A stretch of DNA of 29,035 nucleotides from positions 1 through 29,035 of the forward strand of contig DATCKN010000018.1 in NCBI GenBank assembly GCA_036562185.1, read 5' to 3'. Each line of letters opens with the position of its first letter. Within the stretch, counting starts at the first letter, position 1. Made by a program: the position numbers and the translations under genes. The notes under the pieces were generated by a model. It worked only from the letters and a program-made list of their open reading frames with translations. It ran no database searches and was not told the DNA's origin. The stretch is from Thermoclostridium sp036562185. GTDB lineage: Bacteria > Bacillota > Clostridia > DSM-8532. Of this stretch, positions 17,066 through 24,805 are shown one piece after another.

Positions 17066-17350
17066 ATGCTTTTAAAACCGTTAGGGTCAAGGGTTGTATT
17101 AAAGCAAACAGAAGCAGAAGAAACCACAAAAAGCGGAATTGTTCTTCCCTCCAAAGCCAAGGAAAAGACTTATATAGCAGAAGTTGTTGAAGTTGGTCCG
17201 GGCGAAGTGAAAGACGGCAAAGAAATAAAAATGTATGTTAAGAAAGGCGACAAAGTCCTTTACAGTAAATATGCAGGAACCGAAATCAAACTGGATGATC
17301 AGGAGTATCTTATATTAAAACAGGATGATATTTTGGCAATTATAGAATAA
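17066..17350 (+). CDS. groES: Co-chaperonin GroES (Hsp10)
   Basis: A 94-residue protein of normal GroES length. It begins MLLKPLGSRVVLKQTEAEE and has the mobile-loop sequence TTKSGIVLPSKAKEKTY, which binds GroEL through the hydrophobic IVL, and the roof/base segments VVEVGPGEV and GDKVLYSKYAGTEIKLD. It caps the GroEL cavity as a heptamer in the cytosol. AGAAGGAG precedes the ATG. It is the first gene of the CIRCE-controlled operon, 15 bp ahead of groEL. Confidence 0.97.
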   Translation: MLLKPLGSRVVLKQTEAEETTKSGIVLPSKAKEKTYIAEVVEVGPGEVKDGKEIKMYVKKGDKVLYSKYAGTEIKLDDQEYLILKQDDILAIIE

Positions 17351-17365
17351 GGAAGGTGGATTGCA

Positions 17366-18976
17366 ATGTCTGCAAAAATGATAACATATGATCTTGAGGC
17401 CAGAAAAGCAATTGAGGCCGGTGTGAATAAATTGGCAAATACCGTTAAGGTAACGCTGGGGCCTAAGGGAAGAAATGTTGTTCTGGACAAGAAATATGGA
17501 AGCCCTGTTATAACTAATGACGGCGTTACAATTGCCAAAGAGATTGAACTGGAAGATCCGTATGAGAACATGGGAGCTCAGCTTGTTAAAGAAGTAGCAA
17601 GCAAGACTAATGATAGTGCCGGTGACGGTACTACAACCGCTACCCTGCTTGCACAGGCAATTGTAAGGGAAGGCATGAAGAACCTTGCTGCAGGTGCAAA
17701 CCCAATTATTCTTAAAAGAGGAATTGACAAGGCTACAGAAAAGACTGTTGAAACTTTGAAAAACAACAGCAGAAAAATACAGGGCAAGAATGACATGGCG
17801 TTTGTAGCCACAATTTCATCAGGTGACGAGGAAATAGGAAAGCTTGTTGCCGATGCAATGGAAAAAGTCACCTCTGACGGGGTTATTACCATAGAAGAAT
17901 CCAAAACATCGGAAACCTATATAGAATATGTTGAAGGAATGTCCTTCGACAGAGGTTACATTTCCCACTATATGGTTACCGACAGCGAAAAGATGGAAGC
18001 AGTAATTGACGATCCGTACATTTTGATTACCGACAAAAAAATCAGCAGTGCACAGGATTTGCTTCCTGCTCTTGAACTGATAGTGAAAAACGGCGGAAAG
18101 CTTCTTATAATTGCAGAAGATGTTGAAGGCGACGCCCTCGCAACACTTATTGTTAACAAGCTAAGAGGCACATTTACCTGTGTTGCTGTTAAAGCTCCCG
18201 GATATGGCGACAGAAGAAAAGAAATGCTCCAGGATATTGCAATTTTAACAGGTGGACAAGTTATATCCGATGAACTTGGTATGTCTTTAAAGGACATTAA
18301 GCTTGAATGGTTCGGAAAAGCCAAGTCGGTTAAAGTTCAGAAGGAAAACACCATAATAGTTGATGGCGCTGGAGATCAAAAAGCAATTAAAGACAGGGTT
18401 GAATCGATAAGGAAGCAAATAGAAGAAACAACCTCAGAATATGACAAGGAAAAACTGAATGAACGTTTGGCCAAACTGGCCGGTGGAGTTGCTGTGATCA
18501 GGGTAGGTGCAGCAACCGAAACAGAGATGAAGGAAAAGAAATACAGGGTTGAAGACGCACTTAATGCTACAAAGGCTGCCGTCGAGGAAGGCATTGTGCC
18601 CGGTGGAGGAACAGCATTCATTAATGCTATTCCCGAAGTTGAAAAGCTTGTTAATTCTCTTGAAGGCGATGAAAAGACTGGGGCATCCATTATATTAAGA
18701 GCTCTTGAAGAACCTCTGCGCCAGATAGCTGTGAATGCCGGAGTAGACGGTTCGGTTATTGTCGACAGGGTTAAAAAGAGTGAAAAAGGCATAGGTTATG
18801 ATGCTGCGAAAGAACAATTTGTTAACATGTTTGAAGCAGGAATTATAGATCCGGCAAAAGTAGCACGTTGTGCACTCCAGAATGCTTCGTCCATTGCATC
18901 AATGATCCTGACCACCGAAAGCGCTGTTGCAGACAAGCCAAAGAAAGAAACTCCGCCCCCAATGCCCGAAGAATAA
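17366..18976 (+). CDS. groEL: Chaperonin GroEL (Hsp60)
   Basis: A 536-residue chaperonin subunit. Nucleotide-binding signatures are intact: VTLGPKGRNVVLDK, TNDGVTIAKEI, AGDGTTTATLLAQ with the catalytic-region Asp, and VEDALNATKAAVEEGIVPGGG containing the Asp needed for ATP hydrolysis. The apical-domain segment around residues 190-375 (for example VKAPGYGDRRKEMLQDIAIL) is typical. The C-terminus ends KPKKETPPPMPEE and lacks the Gly-Gly-Met repeat tail that normally lines the cavity floor. It assembles as a tetradecamer and folds proteins with GroES. AGGAAGG sits before the ATG. A long hairpin follows at 19011-19058. Confidence 0.97.
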   Translation: MSAKMITYDLEARKAIEAGVNKLANTVKVTLGPKGRNVVLDKKYGSPVITNDGVTIAKEIELEDPYENMGAQLVKEVASKTNDSAGDGTTTATLLAQAIVREGMKNLAAGANPIILKRGIDKATEKTVETLKNNSRKIQGKNDMAFVATISSGDEEIGKLVADAMEKVTSDGVITIEESKTSETYIEYVEGMSFDRGYISHYMVTDSEKMEAVIDDPYILITDKKISSAQDLLPALELIVKNGGKLLIIAEDVEGDALATLIVNKLRGTFTCVAVKAPGYGDRRKEMLQDIAILTGGQVISDELGMSLKDIKLEWFGKAKSVKVQKENTIIVDGAGDQKAIKDRVESIRKQIEETTSEYDKEKLNERLAKLAGGVAVIRVGAATETEMKEKKYRVEDALNATKAAVEEGIVPGGGTAFINAIPEVEKLVNSLEGDEKTGASIILRALEEPLRQIAVNAGVDGSVIVDRVKKSEKGIGYDAAKEQFVNMFEAGIIDPAKVARCALQNASSIASMILTTESAVADKPKKETPPPMPEE

Positions 18977-19010
18977 AGAATAGCACCTCCGTAAATTTCA
19001 TTTAACCTTC

Positions 19011-19058
19011 TTATTGCAATAGCAGGTTTTGCTGTGCAAAACCTGCTATATGCAATAA
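19011..19058 (+). terminator. Long stem-loop downstream of groEL, probable terminator
   Basis: Outer arms TTATTGCA (19011-19018) and TGCAATAA (19051-19058) enclose inner arms AGCAGGTTTTG (19021-19031) and CAAAACCTGCT (19037-19047) around the loop CTGTG, with a small internal bulge. The following GTTTATATTTATAT is T-rich but interrupted. It may be a weak terminator or an mRNA-stabilising 3' structure. Confidence 0.6.
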
Positions 19059-19059
19059 G

Positions 19060-19088
19060 TTTATATTTATATCTGTTTATGATATAAT
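19060..19088 (+). promoter_or_regulatory. Extended -10 promoter for the TetR-family gene
   Basis: TGATATAAT (19080-19088) is a perfect extended -10 element (TGN plus TATAAT). A partial -35, TTTATA (19060-19065), lies 17 bp upstream. Transcription would start near 19095. Confidence 0.6.
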
Positions 19089-19103
19089 TTTTATTGCTTA
19101 AAA

Positions 19104-19120
19104 GAGGCAGAGACTGCCTC
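19104..19120. promoter_or_regulatory. Perfect dyad in the tetR leader, candidate autoregulatory operator
   Basis: GAGGCAG (19104-19110), spacer AGA, and CTGCCTC (19114-19120) form a perfect 17-bp palindrome. It lies between the extended -10 and the AAGGAG ribosome site, where binding by the encoded TetR-type dimer would block its own transcription. Confidence 0.55.
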
Positions 19121-19137
19121 AATTAAGGAGAAGAAAA

Positions 19138-19710
19138 ATGGCACAGTTTACACGGAAAGCAATAATCCAAACATTCCGTGAAATGCTTGAAAAAAGCCCG
19201 TTAGACAAAATCACGGTAACAAATATTATTGAAAGATGCGGAATTAATAGGAATACTTTCTACTATCATTTCCGTGACATTTATGATCTCCTGGAATCCT
19301 TTTTCAAGGAAGAGCTGGAAAAAGTAATCGAAATCAGTGCCAATGATTCATGGCAGAATATGCTTAAAGCCGTTATGAAAACAGTAGCGGAAAATAAACA
19401 GATTGTATATCATATATTTAACTCTCTGAACAGGGATCAGCTGGAACGATATTTATTTGACTCTACCAATACGCATATGTACGAGTTTGTTAAAAAAGAG
19501 GCAGAAGGGTTGAATGTGACAGACGAGGACATAAGGTATATCGCCGAATTCTACCAATATGCTTTTATAGGATTTTTGCTCAAATATCTTTGGAATGATA
19601 TGAAACCTGATATAAATGAATCAGTTGACAAGTTGAGTACTGTCATTGAAGGAAGCATACGCAACGCCCTCAAAAATTGCTCACAAAGTCATGATTTGCC
19701 CAATATATAG
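19138..19710 (+). CDS. TetR/AcrR-family transcriptional regulator
   Basis: A 190-residue regulator. The N-terminal 50 residues form the TetR helix-turn-helix: FTRKAIIQTFREMLEKSPLD, ITVTNIIERCGI and NRNTFYYHFRDIYDLLESFF, with the usual 'tfYyHF' recognition helix. The remaining C-terminal helices form a ligand and dimerisation domain; the segment FYQYAFIGFLLKYLWNDM resembles the C-terminal domain of DhaS-like TetR proteins. AAGGAG stands eight bases before the ATG. A terminator follows, so the radical SAM and metK genes are a separate transcript, but proximity suggests they are regulated by it (inference). The dyad in its own leader supports autoregulation. Confidence 0.9.
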   Translation: MAQFTRKAIIQTFREMLEKSPLDKITVTNIIERCGINRNTFYYHFRDIYDLLESFFKEELEKVIEISANDSWQNMLKAVMKTVAENKQIVYHIFNSLNRDQLERYLFDSTNTHMYEFVKKEAEGLNVTDEDIRYIAEFYQYAFIGFLLKYLWNDMKPDINESVDKLSTVIEGSIRNALKNCSQSHDLPNI

Positions 19711-19741
19711 ACAAAAATGCAAAATTGCACAAAAATCATTT

Positions 19742-19784
19742 AAAAAGGGAGTTTTGTTCAAAAACCGAACATAACTCCCTTTTT
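19742..19784 (+). terminator. Rho-independent terminator after the TetR gene
   Basis: AAAAAGGGAGTT (19742-19753) pairs perfectly with AACTCCCTTTTT (19773-19784), with five or six further inner pairs and the loop AAAAACC. The T-run is the end of the stem, and the symmetric A-run makes it potentially bidirectional. Confidence 0.85.
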
Positions 19785-19789
19785 GACTG

Positions 19790-19819
19790 TTGAGTAAGTA
19801 GTTTCCCCTTTTGTAAACT
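19790..19819 (+). promoter_or_regulatory. Candidate promoter for the radical SAM / metK operon
   Basis: TTGAGT (19790-19795) and TAAACT (19814-19819) with 18-bp spacing lie directly after the terminator and 34 bp before the radical SAM ATG. The match is moderate; the terminator upstream makes some promoter here necessary. Confidence 0.35.
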
Positions 19820-19852
19820 CAGCTTGAGAAGAAATTTGGGGAGGTTGCTCAT

Positions 19853-21238
19853 ATGAATATATCCGATAAAGCGATAAAATTAGGTATGAAGGCAGTATAC
19901 AGTTACCTTGACAAAGATCCGACCACGAATATTCCAAAAGTACTGGATTGGCTTATGGAACATGACAGTGGAAAAGGAGTTACGAAACAGGTTGTGGCAG
20001 TCCGTGAAGCCATTGCAGATCCTGAAAGCAACTGGTCAAAATTGATAAAGAGCTTATGGACCGACATTGACGCCGGACAACGTAAAGCTCTGTTTGAAAC
20101 CCTGGTTGTAAATGGTTCAATGATTGGTACGCCAATTCAAACAAAGTATTCTGAAAAATATGACTGCAATATTCCCTGGGCTATTCTCATGGATCCAACA
20201 TCTGCATGCAATCTTAAGTGTACCGGATGTTGGGCTGCTCAGTATGGAAACAAGATGAATCTTTCGCTGGAAGAACTGGATAGTATAATAAACCAGGGAA
20301 AAGAACATGGTACATACGTTTATATTTACTCGGGCGGTGAGCCTCTGGTCAGGAAGAATGACATAATTAAACTGTGCGAAAAGCATAAGGACTGTGCATT
20401 TTTGGCCTTCACAAACGGTACATTGATTGATGAAGATTTTGCAAAGGAAATGCTGAGGGTTAAGAATTTCGTGCCCTGCATCAGTGTTGAAGGATTTGAA
20501 GAGGCTACAGATTTCAGGCGCGGCAAAGGTACATACCAGGCAATAATGCGGGCAATGAAGATTCTTAGGGAACACAAACTGGCATTTGGCATATCCTGCT
20601 GTTACACCAGCAAAAATGTGGATGTTATCGGCAGCGAAGAGTATTTCGACGAAATGATTAAACAGGGAGCCAAGTTTGCATGGCTGTTTACTTATATGCC
20701 AATAGGTGCAGAAGCTGTCCCTGAATTGATGGTAAGTGCTGAACAGCGTAAGTTTATGTATGACCGGATTCGCAAGTTCAGGAAAGAGAAACCAATATTT
20801 ACCCTTGATTTCTGGAATGACGGCCAGTTTGTCGGTGGCTGTATTGCGGCCGGCAGGGCATATATCCATATTAATGCAAATGGAGACGTTGAGCCATGTG
20901 CCTTTGTACATTATTCAGATTCGAATATCAGGGAAAAAACACTGCTTGAAGCATATCAATCCCCCCTTTTCAAGGCTTACAGGGCCAGACAGCCATTTAA
21001 TGACAACATGTTAAGGCCTTGTCCCGTTCTGGACAATCCAGGCAGGTTAACAGAAATGGTTGAAAAAACCGGAGCAAAATCGACCGATTTGAAGTGCCCT
21101 GAAAAAGCCGGTGATTATTGTGATAAATGCGTGGCTGCGGCTGAAAAATGGGCTCCCGTTGCTGACGAAATATGGAGTCATATTGATTATAAACCGATAA
21201 CAAGCGGAAAGCTGAAACCTCATAAGGAAGTTGTCTAA
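19853..21238 (+). CDS. Radical SAM protein with SPASM-like C-terminal cysteines
   Basis: A 461-residue enzyme. The radical SAM cluster motif is MDPTSACNLKCTGCW with Cys119, Cys123 and Cys126 (CxxxCxxC) ligating a 4Fe-4S cluster; YSGGEP at 159-164 binds the SAM amino group. Downstream, GGCIAAGRAYIHINANGDVEP then Cys349 and a later cysteine set (Cys390, Cys415, Cys423, Cys426) resemble a SPASM-type auxiliary cluster region. The first 100 residues form an unusual helical N-terminal domain before the barrel. No precursor peptide gene is visible beside it. The substrate is unknown; candidates are peptide maturation or cofactor chemistry. GGGGAGG precedes the ATG. A SAM synthetase gene follows after 14 bp, suggesting local cofactor supply. 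Confidence 0.9.
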   Translation: MNISDKAIKLGMKAVYSYLDKDPTTNIPKVLDWLMEHDSGKGVTKQVVAVREAIADPESNWSKLIKSLWTDIDAGQRKALFETLVVNGSMIGTPIQTKYSEKYDCNIPWAILMDPTSACNLKCTGCWAAQYGNKMNLSLEELDSIINQGKEHGTYVYIYSGGEPLVRKNDIIKLCEKHKDCAFLAFTNGTLIDEDFAKEMLRVKNFVPCISVEGFEEATDFRRGKGTYQAIMRAMKILREHKLAFGISCCYTSKNVDVIGSEEYFDEMIKQGAKFAWLFTYMPIGAEAVPELMVSAEQRKFMYDRIRKFRKEKPIFTLDFWNDGQFVGGCIAAGRAYIHINANGDVEPCAFVHYSDSNIREKTLLEAYQSPLFKAYRARQPFNDNMLRPCPVLDNPGRLTEMVEKTGAKSTDLKCPEKAGDYCDKCVAAAEKWAPVADEIWSHIDYKPITSGKLKPHKEVV

Positions 21239-21252
21239 GGCAGGGAGTACTT

Positions 21253-22407
21253 ATGAAAACGTACTTTACCTCAGAGTCAGTAACAATGGGTCATCCCGAT
21301 AAAATATGCGACCAAATTGCAGATCGTATACTGGACGAGATCCTGCTATATGATCCTGAGGCGCATGTTGCCTGTGAAGTCACATGCACTGCCGATCAGG
21401 TTCATATTTTCGGGGAGATTACCGCAACTGCCAAGGTTGATTATGAGGGAATTGCAAGGCAAGTTATAAGGGAGATAGGCTATACCGAACGAGGGCGGGG
21501 GTTTGATGCCGATACATGCAGAATTCGTGTTGATTTGCATGAACAGTCCCCGGATATTGCAAGGTGTGTAGCTGGAAAACAGGATGTGCTGGACATGGGT
21601 GCAGGCGATCAGGGAATGATGTTCGGGTTTGCATGTAAGGAAACCGATTGCCTGATGCCGCTTCCGATTGAGCTGGCACATGCTTTGACAAAGAGACTTG
21701 ACCATGTACGTAAAATCAATGAGTTGCCATACCTTCTGCCCGACGGCAAATCCCAGGTAACTGTTGAATATCAGAACGGAATGCCTTTGAGAATTTCTGC
21801 GGTTGTCTTATCATGCCAGCACAGGGACAACGTGAAAATAGAAACGCTTCGCAATGATGTAATAAAAAATGTTATTTATCCTGCCCTGCCTGACAATTTA
21901 ATTGATGATGATACACAGATTTTTATAAATCCTTCGGGCAGGTTTGTAACAGGCGGACCAGCGGGTGATTCGGGATTAACAGGCAGAAAAACCGAAGTTG
22001 ATACTTACGGTGGATATTCAAGATGGGGAGGAGGATCAATTTCAGGAAAGGATGCATCAAAGGTGGATCGCAGTGGAGTGTATATGGCCCGGTATATAGC
22101 TAAAAATATTGTGGCCGCAGGTCTTGCAGATAAATGTGAAGTTCAGCTGAGTTATGCCATTGGCCTTGCCGAACCCATTTCGGTTATGATAAATACTTTT
22201 GGCACGGGCAAAATTCAGGATGACGGCCTATGCAGATGCATCATGCAAAACGTGGATCTTCGCCCGGCGGGCATCATCAGGAAGTTTGGCTTGAATAACC
22301 CGATATTTTCGTCAGTTTCCTGCTATGGCCATTTTGGCAGCAATGCAGTTAACATGCCATGGGAACGCACCGATCTTGCCAAAACCTTGAAAGAAGCGTT
22401 TTTATAA
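21253..22407 (+). CDS. metK: S-adenosylmethionine synthetase, divergent MetK
   Basis: A 384-residue methionine adenosyltransferase, which makes SAM from methionine and ATP. Family motifs: FTSESVTMGHPDKICDQIAD (His14, Asp16; Met12 replaces the usual Glu of 'TEGHPDK'), GAGDQGMMFGFACKET, GPAGDSGLTGRK, SGKDASKVDRS with Lys266 and Lys270, and VAAGLADKCEVQLSYAIG. The normally near-invariant ARHGGGAFSGKD segment reads SRWGGGSISGKD, so His is replaced by Trp258. Core catalytic residues appear kept, so activity is likely, but the protein looks like a specialised paralogue. It is translated with a GCAGGGAG site 14 bp after the radical SAM gene, an arrangement that links SAM production to SAM use. Confidence 0.93.
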   Translation: MKTYFTSESVTMGHPDKICDQIADRILDEILLYDPEAHVACEVTCTADQVHIFGEITATAKVDYEGIARQVIREIGYTERGRGFDADTCRIRVDLHEQSPDIARCVAGKQDVLDMGAGDQGMMFGFACKETDCLMPLPIELAHALTKRLDHVRKINELPYLLPDGKSQVTVEYQNGMPLRISAVVLSCQHRDNVKIETLRNDVIKNVIYPALPDNLIDDDTQIFINPSGRFVTGGPAGDSGLTGRKTEVDTYGGYSRWGGGSISGKDASKVDRSGVYMARYIAKNIVAAGLADKCEVQLSYAIGLAEPISVMINTFGTGKIQDDGLCRCIMQNVDLRPAGIIRKFGLNNPIFSSVSCYGHFGSNAVNMPWERTDLAKTLKEAFL

Positions 22408-22434
22408 CTGGTTTTTATGACTTTTTTATAAGAA

Positions 22435-22464
22435 AGCGGCGCAACTTTAACAGTCTGCGCCGCT
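22435..22464 (+). terminator. GC-rich hairpin after metK, possible terminator
   Basis: AGCGGCGCA (22435-22443) pairs with TGCGCCGCT (22456-22464). No T-run follows on the plus strand; on the minus strand it is followed by TTTCTTAT. It probably ends or protects the metK transcript. Confidence 0.5.
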
Positions 22465-22597
22465 ATAACAACTCAAACATACTTTTCATTACTTTTTACT
22501 TTTTAAATATAAAAAAGAGTTGGCGTTCAGGAGTTGCAGTAACAGGTACCTAAAATATAACAGGGGTACCTTTCGGATAACTCTGTTATTCCGGTTG

Positions 22598-22613
22598 GCA
22601 AGGAAATCCTTGC
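22598..22613. repeat. Short hairpin between convergent metK and pyk
   Basis: GCAAGG (22598-22603), loop AAAT, CCTTGC (22608-22613). It lies 41 bp past the pyk stop and lacks a T-run in either direction, so its role in termination is uncertain. Nearby, two GGTACC palindromes occur at about 22543 and 22565. Confidence 0.3.
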
Positions 22614-22653
22614 ATTCGGGCTGTCATTCAGTTTTTTGCCTGATATTCCGGCC

Positions 22654-24411
22654 TTAGTGGCAGGAAGTTAAGCTTTCATTATGGACAATGCCCCGTTCTG
22701 CATCTACGGTAACAACGCATCCGCTCTTGAGAAGGCTTGTGGCGTTCTGCGCGCCCACAATAACAGGGATGTCCAGGGCCAGCCCCACAGTAGCAGCATG
22801 GTTGTTCGTACCGCTTTCTTCCACAATTAATGCCAAAGCACTTTTTATCATGGGCATCATTTCGTTTGTGGTATAGGGCACCACAAGAATACTGCCTTTT
22901 ACATACTTGCTTTTTGCTTCTTCAATGGTCTTGGCAACACATAACTCGCCGGTAATCACACCTGTGCCAATACCAGTTCCTTTTACGATTACTTTACCGA
23001 CAAGCTGTACCTTCAGAATATTGGTTGTACCGCTGACGCCAATGGGCACGCCGGCAGTGATTACAGTCAGGTCACCATGCTTCACCAATCCTGATTCCAA
23101 AGCCTTTTCCACTCCCATATCAAACATCTCGTCGGTTGATGTTGCTTCTCTGACCAGGTATGGTACAACTCCCCAGCACAACGACAGTTGCCGTTGTACT
23201 TTTGGGCTGACGGTAGTTGCAATGATTGGGCAATCGGGTCTGAACCGAGAAATCATACGGGCGGTATGGCCTGATTTTGTTACTGTAATAATGGCAGATG
23301 CCTTCAGATCTAATGCGGTAGTGCAGGTAGCATGGCTTATTGCGTTGGTGATTGTGGGCAGCATCTCGTGCTGGGTATTCACAAAACGCTTCCAGTAATC
23401 CATTGAGTTTTCTGCTTTCTCGGCTATCTTTGACATCATTTTAAGTGTTTCAACCGGATACTTACCCGATGCAGTTTCGCCTGAAAGCATAATGGCGCTG
23501 GTGCCGTCATAAATGGCGTTGGCTACGTCACTGGCTTCTGCACGGGTAGGCCTTGGATTACGAATCATGGAATCCAGCATTTGCGTAGCGGTAATAACAG
23601 GTTTTCCACTGCGATAACACTTTTCAATCAGCATTTTTTGCACAATGGGAACCTCTTCCACCGGGATTTCCACTCCCAAATCACCACGGGCCACCATGAT
23701 TCCATCCGATACAAGAAGAATCTCGTCAATGTTATTTACACCCTGGCGGTTTTCAATTTTGGATATGATTTTAATATCCTTGCCATTGTATTTATCCAGG
23801 ATTTTTCTGATTTCGGTTACATCCTCTGCCTTGCGTACAAAGGAAGCGGCAATAAAATCAACGTCATTTTCAATTCCAAACTTGATATCATCAATATCTT
23901 GCTGGGTTATTGACGGCAGGTTTATCTCAACCCCTGGAACATTGATTCCCTTGTTGTTACCCAGTTTTCCGCCATTTAATACGGTGCAGAGAATATCCTT
24001 ATCTTTAATATCATTAACTTCCAGCTCTATCAATCCATCATCCACCAGGATTCGATCACCTTTTTTTACATCCCGGTACAGCCCTTTATATGATACTGAT
24101 ACTCTCCGCTCGTCACCTAAAATATCGTCGTATGCCAATATAAAGCTGTCTCCGGCGGACAGAGTAACAGAGCCGTCATTAAACTTACCCGTGCGAATTT
24201 CAGGGCCTTTTGTATCCAGCAGTAATGCAACAGGACGTCCTAATTCCTCTCTGATTCTTTTCAGCATGTCAATTCTGTGTTTGTGTTCCTGATATGAGCC
24301 ATGGGAAAAATTCATTCTGGCTACATCCATTCCTGCAAGTACCAGTTCTCTCATAACTTCTTCGCTTTCACAGGCCGGTCCAAGGGTACAGATAATTTTG
24401 GTTTTACGCAT
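22654..24411 (-). CDS. pyk: Pyruvate kinase with C-terminal PEP-utiliser-like extension
   Basis: A 585-residue enzyme, the same length as the Bacillus-type enzyme; it converts phosphoenolpyruvate and ADP to pyruvate and ATP, the last step of glycolysis. N-terminal KIICTLGPA and MNFSHGS, active-site IISKIENRQG (proton-donor Lys region), VARGDLGVEIP and ATQMLDSM are all present, followed by the allosteric C-domain. The last 110 residues, from GTGIGTGVITGELC, form the extra domain related to the phospho-histidine domain of PEP-utilising enzymes; its key motif reads EESGTNNHAATVG with His538, where the usual Thr-Ser before the His is Asn-Asn. GGAGG lies in front of the ATG. It is monocistronic and convergent with metK. 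Confidence 0.97.
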   Translation of the reverse strand: MRKTKIICTLGPACESEEVMRELVLAGMDVARMNFSHGSYQEHKHRIDMLKRIREELGRPVALLLDTKGPEIRTGKFNDGSVTLSAGDSFILAYDDILGDERRVSVSYKGLYRDVKKGDRILVDDGLIELEVNDIKDKDILCTVLNGGKLGNNKGINVPGVEINLPSITQQDIDDIKFGIENDVDFIAASFVRKAEDVTEIRKILDKYNGKDIKIISKIENRQGVNNIDEILLVSDGIMVARGDLGVEIPVEEVPIVQKMLIEKCYRSGKPVITATQMLDSMIRNPRPTRAEASDVANAIYDGTSAIMLSGETASGKYPVETLKMMSKIAEKAENSMDYWKRFVNTQHEMLPTITNAISHATCTTALDLKASAIITVTKSGHTARMISRFRPDCPIIATTVSPKVQRQLSLCWGVVPYLVREATSTDEMFDMGVEKALESGLVKHGDLTVITAGVPIGVSGTTNILKVQLVGKVIVKGTGIGTGVITGELCVAKTIEEAKSKYVKGSILVVPYTTNEMMPMIKSALALIVEESGTNNHAATVGLALDIPVIVGAQNATSLLKSGCVVTVDAERGIVHNESLTSCH

Positions 24412-24527
24412 ATATAATAAACCTCCAGTAAATATCGTGCATTGATTGTATTACTGCACATAAACGTTAATCCTGTCAAACTGAAATTTGCATCTCAACA
24501 GCTTCTACGGCAAACACACCGATTGCA

Positions 24528-24546
24528 ATGGAAAATACGTTTCCAT
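24528..24546. promoter_or_regulatory. Inverted repeat upstream of pyk, candidate operator
   Basis: ATGGAAA (24528-24534), spacer ATACG, TTTCCAT (24540-24546). It lies 117 bp upstream of the pyk start and about 150 bp upstream of the plus-strand promoter. It partly resembles catabolite-repression sites of Firmicutes but does not match the standard cre consensus well. Confidence 0.35.
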
Positions 24547-24698
24547 AAGCACCGGAATTAGTATATAATCATTTCTGTAACATAGTGTCATGGAAAACGC
24601 AAGGTATTTTATACTCTGCTGTTTATTTGCATACCGCATGGAATTGCCGTTATCAATAGTACCACATCTTTTTCAGTGGGTAAAGATCAAACAGCAAT

Positions 24699-24727
24699 TT
24701 GACATTCCAGGTAATATTTATTATAAT
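24699..24727 (+). promoter_or_regulatory. Perfect consensus sigma-A promoter for the GNAT-Rnk gene
   Basis: TTGACA (24699-24704), 17-bp spacer, TATAAT (24722-24727). This is an exact match to both hexamers at optimal spacing. Transcription would start near 24734, giving a leader of about 72 nt. It suggests strong transcription. Confidence 0.85.
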
Positions 24728-24805
24728 TGGGCTCAAAGAACCGTCATAGGAATTTTCATATCTCTATGAAAGGCTTTAATATTATAACGACAGGATGAAG
24801 TTAAA

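Larger units (their letters stand above)
24412..24805. other. 394-bp divergent intergenic region between pyk and the GNAT-Rnk gene
   Basis: Contains a tentative pyk promoter on the minus strand (TTGACA as 24474-24479 and AGTAAT as 24450-24455, 18-bp spacer), an inverted repeat at 24528-24546, and a perfect consensus promoter for the plus-strand gene at 24699-24727. No open reading frame with a ribosome site was seen. Confidence 0.6.

Noticed and set aside
20117..20911. Minus-strand open frame of 264 codons inside the radical SAM gene
   Set aside because: Long, but antisense to a protein with intact cluster motifs, with no ribosome site and a cysteine-rich shadow sequence that reflects the opposite strand.
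19785..21252. SAM riboswitch upstream of the radical SAM or metK genes
   Set aside because: The space before the radical SAM gene is only about 68 bp and that before metK 14 bp; no SAM-I, SAM-II or SAM-III-like pairing pattern was visible.
22540..22572. Pair of GGTACC palindromes as a mobile-element end or attachment site
   Set aside because: No integrase or transposase nearby and no target-site duplication; probably chance in a short intergenic gap.
23645..24292. Plus-strand open frame of 215 codons inside pyk
   Set aside because: Antisense to pyruvate kinase with all motifs; Ser-rich shadow composition.
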